Assembly (NCBI GenBank): GCA_963580285.1
Contig: OY757015.1
Coordinates: 128,804,188 to 128,868,187 of the forward strand
Direction of reading: 5' to 3'
Origin: Lucinisca nassula
Lineage: Eukaryota > Mollusca > Bivalvia > Lucinida > Lucinidae
Length of the DNA stretch: 64,000 nt
The notes beneath the pieces are model-generated. The model searched no databases and was not told where the DNA came from. It was given only the letters and a program-made list of their open reading frames with translations. The translations under genes and the position numbers were made by a program. The first letter of the stretch is position 1; each line of letters begins with the position of its first letter. Shown here in pieces: positions 40,483 to 52,724 of the stretch.

Positions 40483-40680
40483 TGCTCTGCATGCTGGGAT
40501 TTTTTTTTCAGCAAACGACACTTTGAAATATTTTTTCCAATTTTCCCAGAAAACAGGATTTTAAATCGCATGCAAATTGTCTCCTGTGGAGACAATTCGC
40601 ATGAGATTTCAAGTCCTGTTTTCTATGGAGAAATAAGAAAAATATCAACAATTTGTCGTCTGCTGAATTATTTATGTTTT
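40483..40680. mobile_element. Hairpin element 9, copy 2
   Basis: AAACAGGATTTTAAATCGCA with GCAAATTGTCTCCTGTGGAG and complement GAGACAATTCGCATGAG ... AAGTCCTGTTTTC; outer CAGCAAACGACACTTTG / CAATTTGTCGTCTGCTG. Confidence 0.75.
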
Positions 40681-41532
40681 GTGCAAAAATATGAATTTTA
40701 TCAGGATTGGTATCTGAAAAAAAAACAGTTTTTTGGAATGTATTTTTCAGCGTCTTTTCGTAATGGCAACTACCAATAAAGGAGTGACCACAGCAAAATA
40801 CAACAGAATAGTATGATCGCAGAGCGCAAAAGAAGGCAATTTGCTCATGCTTACATTAAGGCTGGGTGCGGCAACACTGCAAAGATGTCATAATGATGGT
40901 CATGAAATATGTCTATGAACTAACAATGGTCTTTAGTATCGGCCTTGTATTTAGAACTGACCCATATAGCTCTTACAACCGAAATGTATACGTATACAAA
41001 CGGTGTAGATCCAGATAAGAAGGTCCTTTAGGAGTCCTTTGCGTAGACTCTTCACTGTTTGACATTAAGCTTATCAAGACTAAACCTTCATACAGTCAGA
41101 GAGCCTTTCCTTGGTTCTAATATTTATTTTTACTATAATAGTTTCCAATTTATTGAATATAATAATAAATATCAGAAATTACAATTCACAGACGATTTTC
41201 CAGATAAATCATTCACTGGGGATTTTTCAGATAGACCACAAATCGGCTGATAAATGTTCGAGGTTTCATTCAGGTATTCCAATGTTTGACGTTTCATTCC
41301 GATATTCTATTTAGAAGTCTATCTCTAGACCCAAACCATTTTAGGGCAGGAAACTGAAAAACCGGATCGACAGTGTTGGTTCTTGTGCAATATATATGTT
41401 TATGTACATGGAAACTTCTAAAGGTCCGCATTTGTTGGAAGTTTCGTTCAGATAGTCTATATAATATTACTTCAAAACTCATAAACCATAGTTTCAGATA
41501 CCACTGTTTCAAATGCCAATAATGGGCCTTTT

Positions 41533-41722
41533 ATGACCAACCGGGTTAGAACCCTGTCTCTTAACCATATCGTCTCTCACGGCTGTGGGTTCGAACCTCG
41601 CGCGGGTCAAATTTGAGACGCCAAGTTCTGTAACGGGTTGTCAGGTCATCTTCTCCTGGTTATCTGGGTTTCCCCTACCTCTGATTAACGATGGGGTGAA
41701 AGTAAGTGAAATTATCTTAATA
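41533..41722 (+). mobile_element. SINE-C diverged copy
   Basis: GGCTGTGGGTTCGAACCTCG (B box), TTGAGACGCCAAGTTCTG, TGATTAACGATGGGG, AAATTATCTTAATAGGGGCC. The head is degraded. 40681-41532 has no recognised feature. Confidence 0.75.
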
Positions 41723-41735
41723 GGGGCCATGCCCC

Positions 41736-41780
41736 ATATAATAGTAGTAGTAGTAGTAGAAGAAGAAGAAGAAGAAGAAC
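41736..41780. repeat. (GTA)n(GAA)n microsatellite
   Basis: Compound triplet repeat just downstream of the SINE-C 3' end, probably grown from its tail. Confidence 0.9.
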
Positions 41781-41819
41781 CGTCACACAGATAAAAGTGG
41801 CGGATTTTACACGATATGA

Positions 41820-42480
41820 ACGTGTATAGGAAATGTGAATGCAATCCGTCAAAACTGTTCGTGAGAAAGCAGGTTTCAGCTGCCCATGGATAGACTTTGC
41901 TTCAATCTGTTCATTGTTAAAAACTGTTGTGCATCTGCAAGCCAGTTGGCTTGCACAATCGCACAAAATGTCTGATATTTCTTCATTTCTGTCATTCTTA
42001 GCAAAATGTAGACATTCGTATGACACTGTTTGTTCGAAGTATTTGGACATGTTTCGCATCGGCGCAATTTAATTCATTCCATCACATGTCGTGTTAAATC
42101 ATTTTGCATCGAGATGCATCTGAAAGCATTCAGACTGTACAGCTACACAGGTTGATATGATTCTTACCTGGTCGCAGGCGCCTTTCGTGGTACATGTACC
42201 CCATATATGACAAACAGAATCTTCCACATAACAATACTTGACAGGCGAGTTTCTCCTTTGTTTTATTTGTTGTAAGTTTAACAAAATAGACTGGCGGTTT
42301 AAGCAAACGGTGTAGACCAATTGCCGATTTTTGCGGCGTCTCATCTTGATCTACATTGCCATATTTGGGATGCTTGACAAATATAGACCTCATACTACAC
42401 AGCTTAATCGCTCGGAGAGTTGACAAAATCTTTACACTTACGCCATGAGTTTCTGCCACTTTCATCTTTGAATTTTGCGA
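41820..42480 (-). other. Unassigned region with Cys-rich open frames
   Basis: Minus-strand frames at 42099-42344 (81 codons, 7 Cys, including KYCYVEDSVCHIWGTC) and 41780-42059 (SYECLHF, CDCASQLACRC) are unusually cysteine-rich. One is followed by a good donor-like GTAAGAATC. There is no signal peptide and no plausible acceptor, and part of the segment (42048-42300) has a decayed copy at 43005-43215. It may be chance or a pseudogene. No function assigned. Confidence 0.2.
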
Positions 42481-42666
42481 AAAACCTGTATAGTTGCTAT
42501 TATGTTCGATGCTTCAATTAAAATTACCAAAATGCGAGATATAGTAGATCATGATGAGACAGCTCCGAATGAGCATACTCTGTATAGGCATCTATATAAA
42601 CACCATGTGTTACATGCGGATACTTTGTATTCATTCCGCTTTGTTATTATACCCCATATATGCCAA

Positions 42667-42810
42667 TTAGAGGTGTAGAGGATAAGCTACTCGCCTCGCA
42701 AACCAGGTCGTGGGATCGATTCCGGGCTTCACCAGACTTTCGGACGTGTCTTTAAACTGAGGTCCCGTCTCCATATGACCTTGTTGTTGGTGGGGACGTA
42801 AAACTCAAAC
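42667..42810 (+). mobile_element. SINE-A copy, diverged
   Basis: GGATAAGCTACTCGCCTCGC, GTGGGATCGATTCCGGGC (B box), TTTAAACTGAGGTCCCGTC, GGTGGGGACGTAAAACTC. A SINE-B begins directly at its 3' end. Confidence 0.8.
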
Positions 42811-42950
42811 GCACCCGCCTATCGGGACTTGAAGAAATAGATGGCTTTCCATGCAGACATAAAACTGACCACACATGAGTACTGGTAAACCGTTGAGAAG
42901 GACTAAGCCTGCCCAGGCAAAGTGGTCTTAACCTCAATTCAAACAAACAA
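42811..42950 (+). mobile_element. SINE-B copy with internal deletions
   Basis: CACCCGCCTATCGGGACTTG, CCATGCAGACATAAAAC, AAACCGTTGAGAAGGACTAAG, then directly AACCTCAATTCAAACAAAC. Confidence 0.75.
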
Positions 42951-43722
42951 ATATCCTGGCAATATTTAATTTTGGACACCTGTTTGGCCATTCATTCATT
43001 TCTGGATATGCTTCGCATCGGCGCAATTCAATTCATTCCTTCACAGGTGGGGTGAGGGAAACAAACTATTCCCATATATGACAATGGAATCTTCCACCTA
43101 GTAAGTTGGGAGTGGTCATTTCCAATTATAAGGTTTATTTGTTTTTTGTTTTTTTTTTGTGGCAAATTTTACAAAAAAAAATGAATGTTTTTTCTTTAGG
43201 AAACAGTGTAGACGGCGTCTGATCTGGGTCTGCACTGTTTGCTACTTTCCCAGAAAAGGGCCGCTAGGAATATATTGGTTAATTATATCGCCATTCTTTC
43301 CTGTGCGTCACTCTTTCCCGAAATGTTTCTATAAATTTCATATTGTTTATCTAATATGACCGATTCGTAATTTCGTAAGACCCGACCATACCAACACGTA
43401 CAACGTCATATCAACGTCGTTGTAATAATGTATAATCATATTTATCTGTAAAAATTATTAAACAAAATTCGAGTACGATCTGTTTTGAAATATATAATAT
43501 AACCATATTTATCTGCCAGAATGATGAAATTTAAAGTATTATACGAGAAGGACTGAATGCATGTCGGGATTACGCTATTACTAGACCAAAGGAAATTTAC
43601 AAATCTTGCCTTTTTGATCGTAAAAGTATTTAACGTTTTACGACACCTAATAAAAAAGTGACGGATCACATGCGCTATTTAAAGTCATATGCGGATCACA
43701 TGCGCTATTTAAAGTTATATGC

Positions 43723-43999
43723 AACGCCCCCGCCCATAGGGGCTTGAAGAAATATATGGGCTGCATGATGCTTCCACGCAGAGCTGAATCCGGCCCGCAC
43801 AATAGAACTGGTAAACGGCTTAGAGGATCTAAGCCTGTCCAGGAACCGCGGTTCGAAGCGGACCGTCCATGCTAATAAACCCTATTGGTTTCATTGGGCG
43901 ACAGGGCTTGAGATGTCATTTCATCTCAGTGTCGGGTAAAAGTCCCACGAAATTGGAAGCAACGTCTCCAAAATGACCTTTACAGTGTTGACGGGGACG
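43723..43999 (+). mobile_element. SINE-B copy lacking its tail
   Basis: CGCCCCCGCCCATAGGGGCT to GTGTTGACGGGGACGTT; no CAAA tail. 43216-43722 is AT-rich without recognised features. Confidence 0.88.
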
Positions 44000-44028
44000 T
44001 TATTCAATACATGTTCATCTGCTTTCTC

Positions 44029-44052
44029 TCACTCTCTTTCTCTCTGTCTGTC

Positions 44053-44087
<35 letters not shown>
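44029..44087. repeat. (TC)n microsatellite, impure
   Basis: TCTC units with TCTG interruptions. 44088-44692 has no recognised feature. Confidence 0.9.
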
Positions 44088-44692
44088 ATGCCGAGTGAAT
44101 ACAATGTTACGTAAACTTTGTTACGTGTAGCACCTTAGTTGCCGTCTGTCTTTGTTATAAAATGGATGTATACTTCATATATCATGTACAATGATCTGAG
44201 AGAATAAAGTATATGTTCTGCTCTGTTCTGTTTATGTGGCCATTTGACATTTCTTTGTTTCAAATCCCTGTCTCACAATAGAGTTTATTAGCTATCTCAG
44301 TCTGATAAAGAAAAAATATACAATGCTGTGGATCTACATGTACTTTTTTTTTTCAAAACTATCTGTTCCATGCCTTGTTACCATTGCAAACTAAAGAGAA
44401 ACTTTTTTTTTCCATTCTGACAGTTGTTTCTGTTTAACTGCCACTGTGGCATGCCCTCGATCAACTGAAATGAAATTGTCATTCGTGTAAAGTAGAAAAG
44501 GTGATGAAATGTACATATACAAATGTAGTTTTCAGAAATCAACATTTGGTTTTAAATTTAAATACCCATGGATGTAAATAAATGTATATTGGATTTAAGC
44601 ATCTCACAAGAAAAAGTTTAAATACCTTTCTTCAGAAGGTAAGAAAACAAAACTGACTCCTTTTTCTCTGGGGGCCAGTTTGCATTTCTTAC

Positions 44693-44973
44693 ATCACGAA
44701 AACACGCCTATATAATTTTGACCCCCTTGAACCCCACTTTTATATAGTAAAACTGGGGTTTCCGGGGATATACCTTATTTTTCTTAACACTGCTCTAAAA
44801 TATAGATTGTGGGTACTCGTTAGAACCGCCTCGATGTGGCGGTTCTAACGAGTGTCCACAATTTATATTTGGAGCAGAAATAAGAAAAAAAATATCACAA
44901 TTTTTCATCATAAAATTTTCATTTTTTCGGCGATAAAGGTGGCAATGTATTTGTATAGGCGTGTTTGCGTAAT
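44693..44973 (+). mobile_element. MITE-1, complete copy
   Basis: TIRs ATCACGAAAACACGCCTATA and TATAGGCGTGTTTGCGTAAT. Hairpin ACTCGTTAGAACCGCCTCGA...GGCGGTTCTAACGAG. Confidence 0.92.
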
Positions 44974-45249
44974 GGGCAGTCTTTTGACAATCGATTCTTT
45001 GGAAGAACTTTATCATTCAAAGCACATTACTAAAAGTAGACGAATCAGAAATAAACATTAATTGTTGGGTTGAAACATCGAGACGGAATTCTCAGACTCG
45101 TTTTGAGATGTTTGTTTAAGTCTCATGTTCGGCGTAGCCTCGCATGAGGCTGAAATAAACTGAAACTTTCCTTGTCTCAGTAGCAATCCATCATAGTTCA
45201 CCATGTTGTTTTCGCTGATCTTCAAGTAGTGCGAATGAGCATGTGTATA

Positions 45250-45487
45250 ACGTCACGTGTATCAGCAGCGTCGTATTGGCCCTGATTGTTTGTATTGGCC
45301 CTCGAACTTGTTGACTTGCACCAACTACACCGTACCGTTGCAAGGGAAAGGTACCTACCACCCGACCTACCACGTTACACTGTCAATGATCTTTTGTTTG
45401 GCAAAGCAACCATATCAACCCACCAAAACGAAGCACTGTTATTGCAAGTGCAAAACTTTATTGTCAAGTCTGGAAGATTTGTTTAAA
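45250..45487 (+). pseudogene. Possible LINE ORF2 C-terminal remnant
   Basis: Open frame ending LPRYTVNDLLFGKATIST, then NEALLLQVQNFIVKSGRF and stop (45484-45486). A short terminal module of this look (LLFG...N..L..VQ.FI..T.RF) occurs at the end of some CR1-like LINE proteins as I recall. There is no RT motif, so the call is tentative. Confidence 0.3.
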
Positions 45488-45565
45488 ACTTACAGATCCT
45501 GGCTGATAAGCAGTCCCAACTCGTTCATAATTGTGTAATCTCAATCATATGCAGATACATGTAGT

Positions 45566-45567
<2 letters not shown>

Positions 45568-45660
<93 letters not shown>
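45568..45660. repeat. (TC)n microsatellite
   Basis: About 46 pure TC units. 45661-46019 is unassigned AT-rich sequence. Confidence 0.97.
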
Positions 45661-45663
<3 letters not shown>

Positions 45664-46019
45664 CTTGTCCGTTCGTTAATTTATGTTTTATTATATTTAT
45701 TTTCAGTCAGTCCATTCAGTCATGCTGTATATTTTTATGTGTGCTTAGGAGATGACACTTAGTTTACAGCCAGGTCCTATTTACCAAGTCTTATATGTGA
45801 TTGTAATTTGATATCTGCTTTAAATAAAGTATTGTTTAAACCAAAAACACTTTAAAACCTTATTATTATCTTCTTGAGGGTCCCTGCAATAAAAAGCTTT
45901 GTAATGCACATAGATTATAATTATTTTAAGGGCTCAGATTTAGTGCTCATTTTGAGATGAGCAGTAATTTATTCCACTAGAACAATAAACCCGAGGATAT
46001 CCGAATGTCTTATTATAAT

Positions 46020-46288
46020 ACATTATGCAAAGACAAACACTGCAAAGTTGAAAGTGTTGTGCATTCCTTCATATTTCCAAAATGGTTACTTTTCTGATGA
46101 AAATTCATGTATTTTTACTTTTGACTCCAAACATAGATTGTGGGTGCTCGTTAGAACTGCCTTTTTGAGGCAATTCTAACAAGTATTCGTTACCTATGTC
46201 TTGGACCAAAAAACTATCCAAACAATGAATAACCCTCTAAACACCACTTTTTGTCTGCATAAAGTAGGTTCATTGTGCGGTCTTGTTA
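46020..46288 (+). mobile_element. MITE-1b diverged copy
   Basis: Hairpin GCTCGTTAGAACTGCC...GGCAATTCTAACAAG with CCAAAATGGTTACTTTTCTG and AACCCTCTAAACACCAC. Ends are degraded. Confidence 0.7.
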
Positions 46289-46384
46289 ATCTATCTCTTT
46301 TCTGATGCAAAATTGTTACATTTTCCCATTTTATACGTCCATTTTGAAAATAACAAAACAAAACAAAAAATCAATGTTATGTTA

Positions 46385-47011
46385 CGGGGTTGGCGTCCGT
46401 CCGTCCGTAAACTTTTTCATTTCCAGATAACTCCCTCTCCAGTGTCCAGTAAGACTATGATGTGGATTCGAGGTTAACCGTGCACTAAATATTAACAGAG
46501 TTATGCCCCTTTGAAAATTTCTGAAAACATTTCAGTTTTCAAATGACCAAGCTGCAACTTGGTAGGTAGTAGGAATATGATGTGGAGTAGCGCATAAAGT
46601 TTCGAGATTAACCGTTCACCAAATATTAAAAGAGTTATGTCCCTTTAAAAATAACTTTAAACATTTTCGTTTCCGGATAACTCCTACAGTTTTCATCGGA
46701 TCGAGCTGAAACTTGATAGATAGTAAGACTATGGCGTGGAGTAGCACGTTCAGTTTCAAGGTTAACCACCCGCCCAATATTAACAGAGTTATTCCCTTTG
46801 AAAATTTATGTAAACAATTCGTTTCCGGCTACCTCCTACAACTATCATTCGATCAAGCTGACACTAGATATATAGTAAGACCATGATGTGGAGCAGCGCA
46901 TATTGTTTCGTGGTAAAGGTCCACCCATGTAAACCAAATGTATGCCCTTTGAAAGATTTGGTCAACTTGAAACTTTATAAATAGTTAGACCATTATGTGT
47001 AGCGGTGCATA

Positions 47012-47044
<33 letters not shown>

Positions 47045-47680
47045 GAGGTTACGTCAACCAAATATTAACAAAGTTATGTCCCTTTGAAACTGTTTTACAT
47101 AATTAGCTTCTGGCTAGCTCCTCCTATAGTTAACAATTGATCAAGCTAGAACTTGATATAAAGTTTGACCACAATGCGGAGCAGCAATATTGTTCCAAGG
47201 TTATGGTTCGCCAAATATTAATTGAGTTAAGCCGCTTTGCCAATTCCTGTAAACACTTTGAAGTGGTTCACTCCTCCTGCAATTTAGATCCGACTAAGCT
47301 GAAGCGTGATGTATAGTTTGACCATTATGTGGCGGAGTGCATATTGTTTCGGGGTTATGGTCCACCAAATATGAATTATGTTATGTCCCTTTGAAAATTT
47401 CTGTAAATATTTTGTTTGTGGCTAACTTCTCCTGCAGGTAACATTCGAAAAAGCTGAACCATGGTACTTTGTTTGACTATGATGTGGAGCAGCGTATATT
47501 GTTTCGAGGTTATGGTCCACCAAATATTAAGCCCCTTTGAAATTCTGTAAACATCTCGTTTCCGGCTTCTCATTCTAAAATTTAGATCCGATTCATATAT
47601 ACTTAGACCATGATATGGAGCAGTGCATATTATTTCGAGGTTGCAGTCCAACAAACATTAACTTGCCACTGGCGAATAAT
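46385..47680 (+). repeat. Degenerate tandem repeat, about 8 units of 150-170 bp
   Basis: Begins GGCGTCCGTCCGTCCGT. Each unit repeats TTTCGAGGTTA, CCACCAAATATTA, GAGTTATGTCCCTTTGAAAA, CGTTTCCGGCTA, CAAGCTGAAACTTGATA and GACCATGATGTGGAGCAG. Poly-T expansion at 47017-47044. Noncoding. Confidence 0.85.
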
Positions 47681-47689
47681 GCAGAGCTC

Positions 47690-47835
47690 GTGTTATACTC
47701 CAAACATAGTTTCTAACGAGGACCAAAACCTTTGTCAACGAGTAGAAATAAAGAAAACAATGTATACCCCGTTAATCCTAATTTTCTCTTCATAATATGG
47801 GTTTTGAGGGTTAGTCATCACATGGACTTGTTATC
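47690..47835 (+). mobile_element. MITE-1b half copy
   Basis: CTCCAAACATAGTTTCTAAC, AGAAATAAAGAAAACAATG, TACCCCGTTAATCC, CACATGGACTTGTTATCG. Hairpin mostly lost. 47836-48064 is unassigned. Confidence 0.6.
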
Positions 47836-48064
47836 GTTGTGTTGAGAAACGCCGCACATGTTTTCTACCAGTTCCAACAAGAAGAAAAGGGCTTTGGGAT
47901 TGGTGTATTGAAGATGCTCTGTACCTTTTGTCAACAGGGAGTCTAACTGATATTCCCTTACAGTTTTGAGGGGAGATGTTGTTATTTCTTCTGTTTCTTC
48001 ACTTTCTTTTTTTTTTCCCCTTTGTTTTTCCATATTCCTCTCTTTTACCTCCTCTACTACATAG

Positions 48065-48385
48065 ATGAGCTTACATCCGTGTTCATGTATTGTTGGATTT
48101 ATTAAACGAGTTTAGGAAAAGGGATAAAATGCGAGGCTTTTCCTCAACGAGTTTAATAAATTCAATAATACATGAGCACGAATGCAAGATTCTTTTTATC
48201 ATATGACATTTAAAACGCATTTTATTCAAGATTGTTTACAAAAATAGCAATATTAGGGACGTCGTACATGTAACGTTACTGTACGTATCTAGATAATTTG
48301 CATATTTAATCCCCTAGTGGATTATCGAAAATATTACATGGCGTTTTTACACTCACAGACGCGACGTCATATGATAAATCTGTTA
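48065..48385. mobile_element. MITE-6 copy, hairpin collapsed
   Basis: TTATTAAACGAGTTTAGGAA...GCGAGGCTTTTCCTCAACGAG (one arm shortened), then ATGAGCACGAATGCAAGATT and CAGACGCGACGTCATATGAT as at 22500-22740. 48386-48837 is unassigned. Confidence 0.8.
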
Positions 48386-48837
48386 TAATTTTTCATTTTC
48401 TCTGGAAGATGACACAAACTGACCAAAAAGGGTTAACGTGACGTTAAACCCGTGCACAATCAATCAAACCACGAAGGATCTTTCTCTCTCAATTGTAATT
48501 TTTTTCTATATTACTTTTAACCACATCCACTCCCGAAATATAGATAGATATGACCCATCTTCTTTCTTATGAATGTTTTCATTGCTCTTAAAGGAACTCA
48601 TTTTTGATTTTTATTATTATACATATTGAGTTTATAGGAGATGATACTTATAAGCTGCTAGCTTACTCTCAAATCCTGTAGCATACTGTTGCAATTGTTG
48701 CTACAGAGAAAGTAATAAATATTGTTGAAACCAAAATATTTTTCATGACTCCGAGAGTCCACTAAGCTTTTCTGCTAAAAGGGTGTATACCCATATTGCA
48801 AGAATGTGCTTTTTGAGAGCAACATTATTATCTTTTT

Positions 48838-49080
48838 GAATTATTTGCTTTCGGAGTCAAAACAGAAGTGAATGCAATGCTATCCAACACCTCCCACCAG
48901 GGACACCAAAGGGAAAGACACACGAACATATAATCACTAAAACCTGATGAAAACATCATAAACGGAAAGCCAAAAGGGCAGCTACTGTTCCGGAAAATGG
49001 ACAAATGGCTATCCAAAACAAAAAAAAAAATATAAAGATATTGTTAGCCACACTCAAAGACAAACCGTAACAAAAACCAG
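48838..49080 (-). mobile_element. Diverged PLE terminal-region fragment
   Basis: The reverse complement shows TTTGGATAGCCATTTGTCC, CCTTTTGGCTTTCCG and CTTTCCCTTTGGTGTCCC, as in the PLE 3' region. The 62-codon open frame here is that region translated. Confidence 0.7.
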
Positions 49081-49134
49081 TGCTTCAGCTGAAGTGCACG
49101 ACCCGCCTGATGCTTTTAGCTTTATGAGTGTTAC

Positions 49135-49960
49135 CATATATGGGTATGGCGGCCATTTTGGTCATGTGACCTGGACCTAAAACGGTTCCCCCAATAAATG
49201 CGCCTTATCGTAAGGAGCAAAAATATATCTTACACTTTAGTACTGTATTCTGAATCGTTTGCAGGATAAAATGCATTCTCACTTTTCCAATACAAAAGCA
49301 TATGTGTCAAAGTTTGACCTAGGCACAAAGAAGGTCAAGGTCAACCCAGGGTCACCACTTTAGCCCAACGGCTTCTGAGAAGAAGCAGTTCGAAAATTTT
49401 CACATTTTTTGCCTCGGCGAGGCTATACTAAATGGAATGTAATATTTCGCAAGTTCATTGGTTAGATCTCATTGGTATCTATCAGTATGCCAAATATTGT
49501 TTAAATATTCCAAGCGGTTAAGTCACTATCACCAATTTTCACAAACGGGTTACGGACGGACAGACAGACAGACAGACCATATATGGCTTGGCGGCCATTT
49601 TGGTCATGTGACTTGGACCCCATGAGCAAATTTTGGTTTCCCCCACCCCATAGAGGCTCCATATGAAATTTGACTTCAATCGGCCAACGTTTTCCGAGAA
49701 GAAGCAGTTCGAAAATTTCACATTTTTCGCCTCGGCGAGGCTATACTTAATGGAATGTAATATTTCGCAAGTTCATTGGTTAGATCTTATAATATCTATC
49801 AGTATGCCAAAAACTGTTTAAATATTCCAAGCGGTTAAGTCACTGTCACCAATTTTCACAAACGGGTTACGGACGGACAGACAGACTGACAGACTGACTC
49901 ACAGAATGACAGGGCACTCTTAGAAAATCAAACGACTTCAGTCGGTCGCTTTTTCTGCGG
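49135..49960 (+). repeat. Diverged direct repeat R3 (two units of about 310 bp)
   Basis: GAGAAGAAGCAGTTCGAAAA, TCGGCGAGGCTATAC, TAATATTTCGCAAGTTCATT and AAACGGGTTACGGACGGACA occur at 49379-49570 and again at 49691-49880. GGCGGCCATTTTGGTCATGT precedes each. Noncoding. Confidence 0.8.
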
Positions 49961-49964
49961 GTCG

Positions 49965-50210
49965 TGCAATAAACCGCGATAGAAGAATTGCTTTGGAACG
50001 CTTAAATCGATTTTACGCGACCGCAATCCTCGCCCTTACTGCCGTCTCGATTTAGATAAAAAATAGTTTGTTTAGTCAGCATGAAGGCTTCCTAACTCAC
50101 CAATGCATCATCTCCGAGAACACAAAAATCAAACAACCACAGAGACTCGACAGCAAGAAACCACTAAAATGATGGAGCAAATGAAAACCAACAGTTAGAC
50201 TTCGATGTAA
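49965..50210 (-). mobile_element. PLE terminal-region fragment
   Basis: AAACCGCGATAGAAGAATTG, TTACTGCCGTCTCGATTTAG, CAGCATGAAGGCTTCC, CAACAGTTAGACTTCGATG. Ends abruptly. 50211-50549 is unassigned. Confidence 0.85.
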
Positions 50211-50549
50211 GCCTTTATTAACTAGGGAGGTTTTTAGGTAAAAAAAATGCCCGTCCCTTATAAGTGTTCAAGTGCCCTTGAATTAGGATATTGCTAAATG
50301 ATATACATGTTGGAATTATTAATACTAAAAAGGAAACAAAAATCAGAGCTATAGAGAGTCTCGTACGACTGGTTAAACGTAAAATAAAAATTACTATGAT
50401 ATTCATCATTTCAAGCCGGTACAGACACCTATGCATAAAGTGTTGATTCACATGAGACGACTCATAATGAGTCTTAGAATCTACATAGTTTGCCATTCTG
50501 TTAATGATCTTGCCTAGCTAAAGCACCTATTAACAGTTTCAAATGGTTT

Positions 50550-52408
50550 AAAGTAGAAGTAAAACAAAGATCAGGAATCGATACAATTAACTTACTCCAC
50601 CCATCAAAGACACCAAGGGGAAAGAAACACAAACATAAAGCGACTAGACCATAATGGAAACCTAAACAAAGGATGGCCATAAGGACAGTTACTTTCCCAC
50701 AAAATGGCCAAATGGCCATCCAAAATAAAAACACACAAGTGATACACACCGTAAGTAGAATCAAACAACAACATAAATAAACCGCCACAGAAGAACCGCC
50801 TTGGAACGGTCAGTGGAAAGAACTCCACCGGGGGGGGGGGGGGTGGGGGGGGCTTAAATCGATTTTAAATGGCCATAATCCTCGCCCTTACCTCTGTCGC
50901 GGTATACACTAATTTGGTTAGTCTGCATGAAGGCTTCCTAACTCATCAGTGTAACATCTCCGAGAACAAACAAATCAAAAAAACTACAGAGATGAAAAAG
51001 GTTGATGACTCGTCAGCATACAACAACAGAATTGCTGCAGCAAAAGAAAACCAACAGTTAGACTCCGAGGGGCCCGACCAAAGACGGAGCATCAGACGCC
51101 AACCAACATAAAGAATACTAAAATAAAATAAAATTCCATTTATGTTTTTACGCTGGAACCGTCATATAATCTTTAGCCCGACCCACCGGTGTGCAATCAA
51201 AGAGGGAAGCAAAGTTGCCAACCGTGATTGGTTTAACCACCATGCATGCAGTCTGTTTTATTATATTGATGTTGTACCCAATCTTTATATATATCGACGA
51301 ACGATTTTACGAAACTGGGTACTAAAGTCATTACAGGCATGTATTTTCTAAATTTATATACTAAGTCACCATAGAATTCGGGTTCCGATAGGCCTTGTAG
51401 CAGAAGTGTTTTAAGTCCAACATTGAATTTTGAAACCAAATCAGAATGACGTCTATAAAACTTAGAAAAGGCTTTACGTAGTTTATGATACCGATACCCC
51501 TGATTAAGAAGTTTAGCGGTTAATAATTTATTACGGGTGTTGAAGTCGGATACATGAATAGACACTCTAGCAAATCGAATTAACTGCGAAATATAAACCC
51601 CGTACGATGTCGCACGAGGAACATCACCGTCCAAAAAAAGGAAAATTTACAATCTCGAAATCAAAACCATCACGTTTATCATAAATATTGCAGGAAACAA
51701 ATCCACCTACAATAGATAAATGTAAATCCAAAAAGGGGGCCTCGGTTTCAGAGGAATTTGCCTTGTTTAACTGAAGTTTTAGGGGACAGATCTGACTGAT
51801 CAAACCATCAAAGTAAGTATTTTCAATATTTAATAAATCATCTAAATATCTAGAAGTAGAACTAAAAGCTTCAATAATTTCAGATTGGTTATTAATGGAA
51901 AGCGACAACATGAAGTCTCTTTCATAACAATACAAGAACAGATCAGCCACAAGAGGTGCGCAATTCGTACCCTTCGGAATACCCACAATTTGTCTAAATA
52001 TCTTAGTACCGAATCTAATATAAATATTGTCAAGTAGAAAGGTGAGGGCATCACACACTTTCTGACATGACCGACGTGTATAATTCTTATGCTCTTTAGA
52101 AGTGAAAAATGCATTTCTGACATTACATGCAAGATAGAGAGAATCTTCTCTGTGAAAAGTCCCTTCAATTAAATCATTATGCTTTTCTTTTATAAGATAA
52201 TGAGAAAGTGTAGTGTAAAGAGTGGAAAAATCGTAAGTAGACAGACTTGAAGCACGAAAACGTCTGGATTTCAATTTATTCAAAACCTCATTCGAATTTT
52301 TTATAGACCAAAACAGATTTCTTCCTGATCTTTCAAAGACTTTATCACAATATTTAATCACCTGCGTTTTAATAGCAGTAAGACAGGAAGTTAATAATTT
52401 AGAAAGTT
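50550..52408 (-). mobile_element. Penelope-like element, 5'-truncated copy with RT
   Basis: Minus strand: RT ORF 51624-52361 followed in another frame by 51233-51634, then the 3' region and terminal sequence ending CTTCTACTTT. RT motifs YDFSTLYTTL, GIPKGTNCAP (lysine replaces the usual methionine) and YLDDLL are all readable. Compared with the copy at 17351-18652, a run of A bases near 51640 has one extra base, which causes the frame change, and a second shift occurs near the C-terminus (about 51285). The 5' break at 52408 falls in the RT N-terminal region. Inactive. A G-run at 50830-50852 replaces the G-rich block. Confidence 0.92.
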
Positions 52409-52724
52409 TTAAAGTACTGATGCATGGGAATTGAAGCTAGAGGGTGTTGGGGGCAGTAACTATTGGTGAAAACTAATTTCATATTAATTATCCAGTTAAA
52501 TTGAATATCATCGATTGATATGCCTATATAAAACTCTGCGCAACCTCAGGGTTTTTTTAATACACTTAAAATGAAAACTTCTACTTAATCTCACAAAAGG
52601 GCAATACACTCTCATAACAGAAATGTACTAAGCAACATTTCCTAACTGGTGACAACTTACGGAAGTGCCAGATTATCTCAATTGTGTGGAAAATGCTTCA
52701 GATTCAGATTCAATAAAGAACTTA

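Noticed and set aside
40860..40905. Possible 22-bp micro-exon between TTTGCAG and GTAAGC on the minus strand
   Set aside because: Too short, wrong phase for the receptor exons and no homology; likely chance.
45480..45530. ATG-led mini-exon MNELGLLISQDL with donor GTAAGT on the minus strand
   Set aside because: No signal peptide or receptor similarity, and it overlaps a LINE-like remnant on the other strand.
52640..52720. Strong donor-like GTAAGT on the minus strand near 52660
   Set aside because: The upstream sequence is stopped in the phase needed for the receptor and shows no homology.
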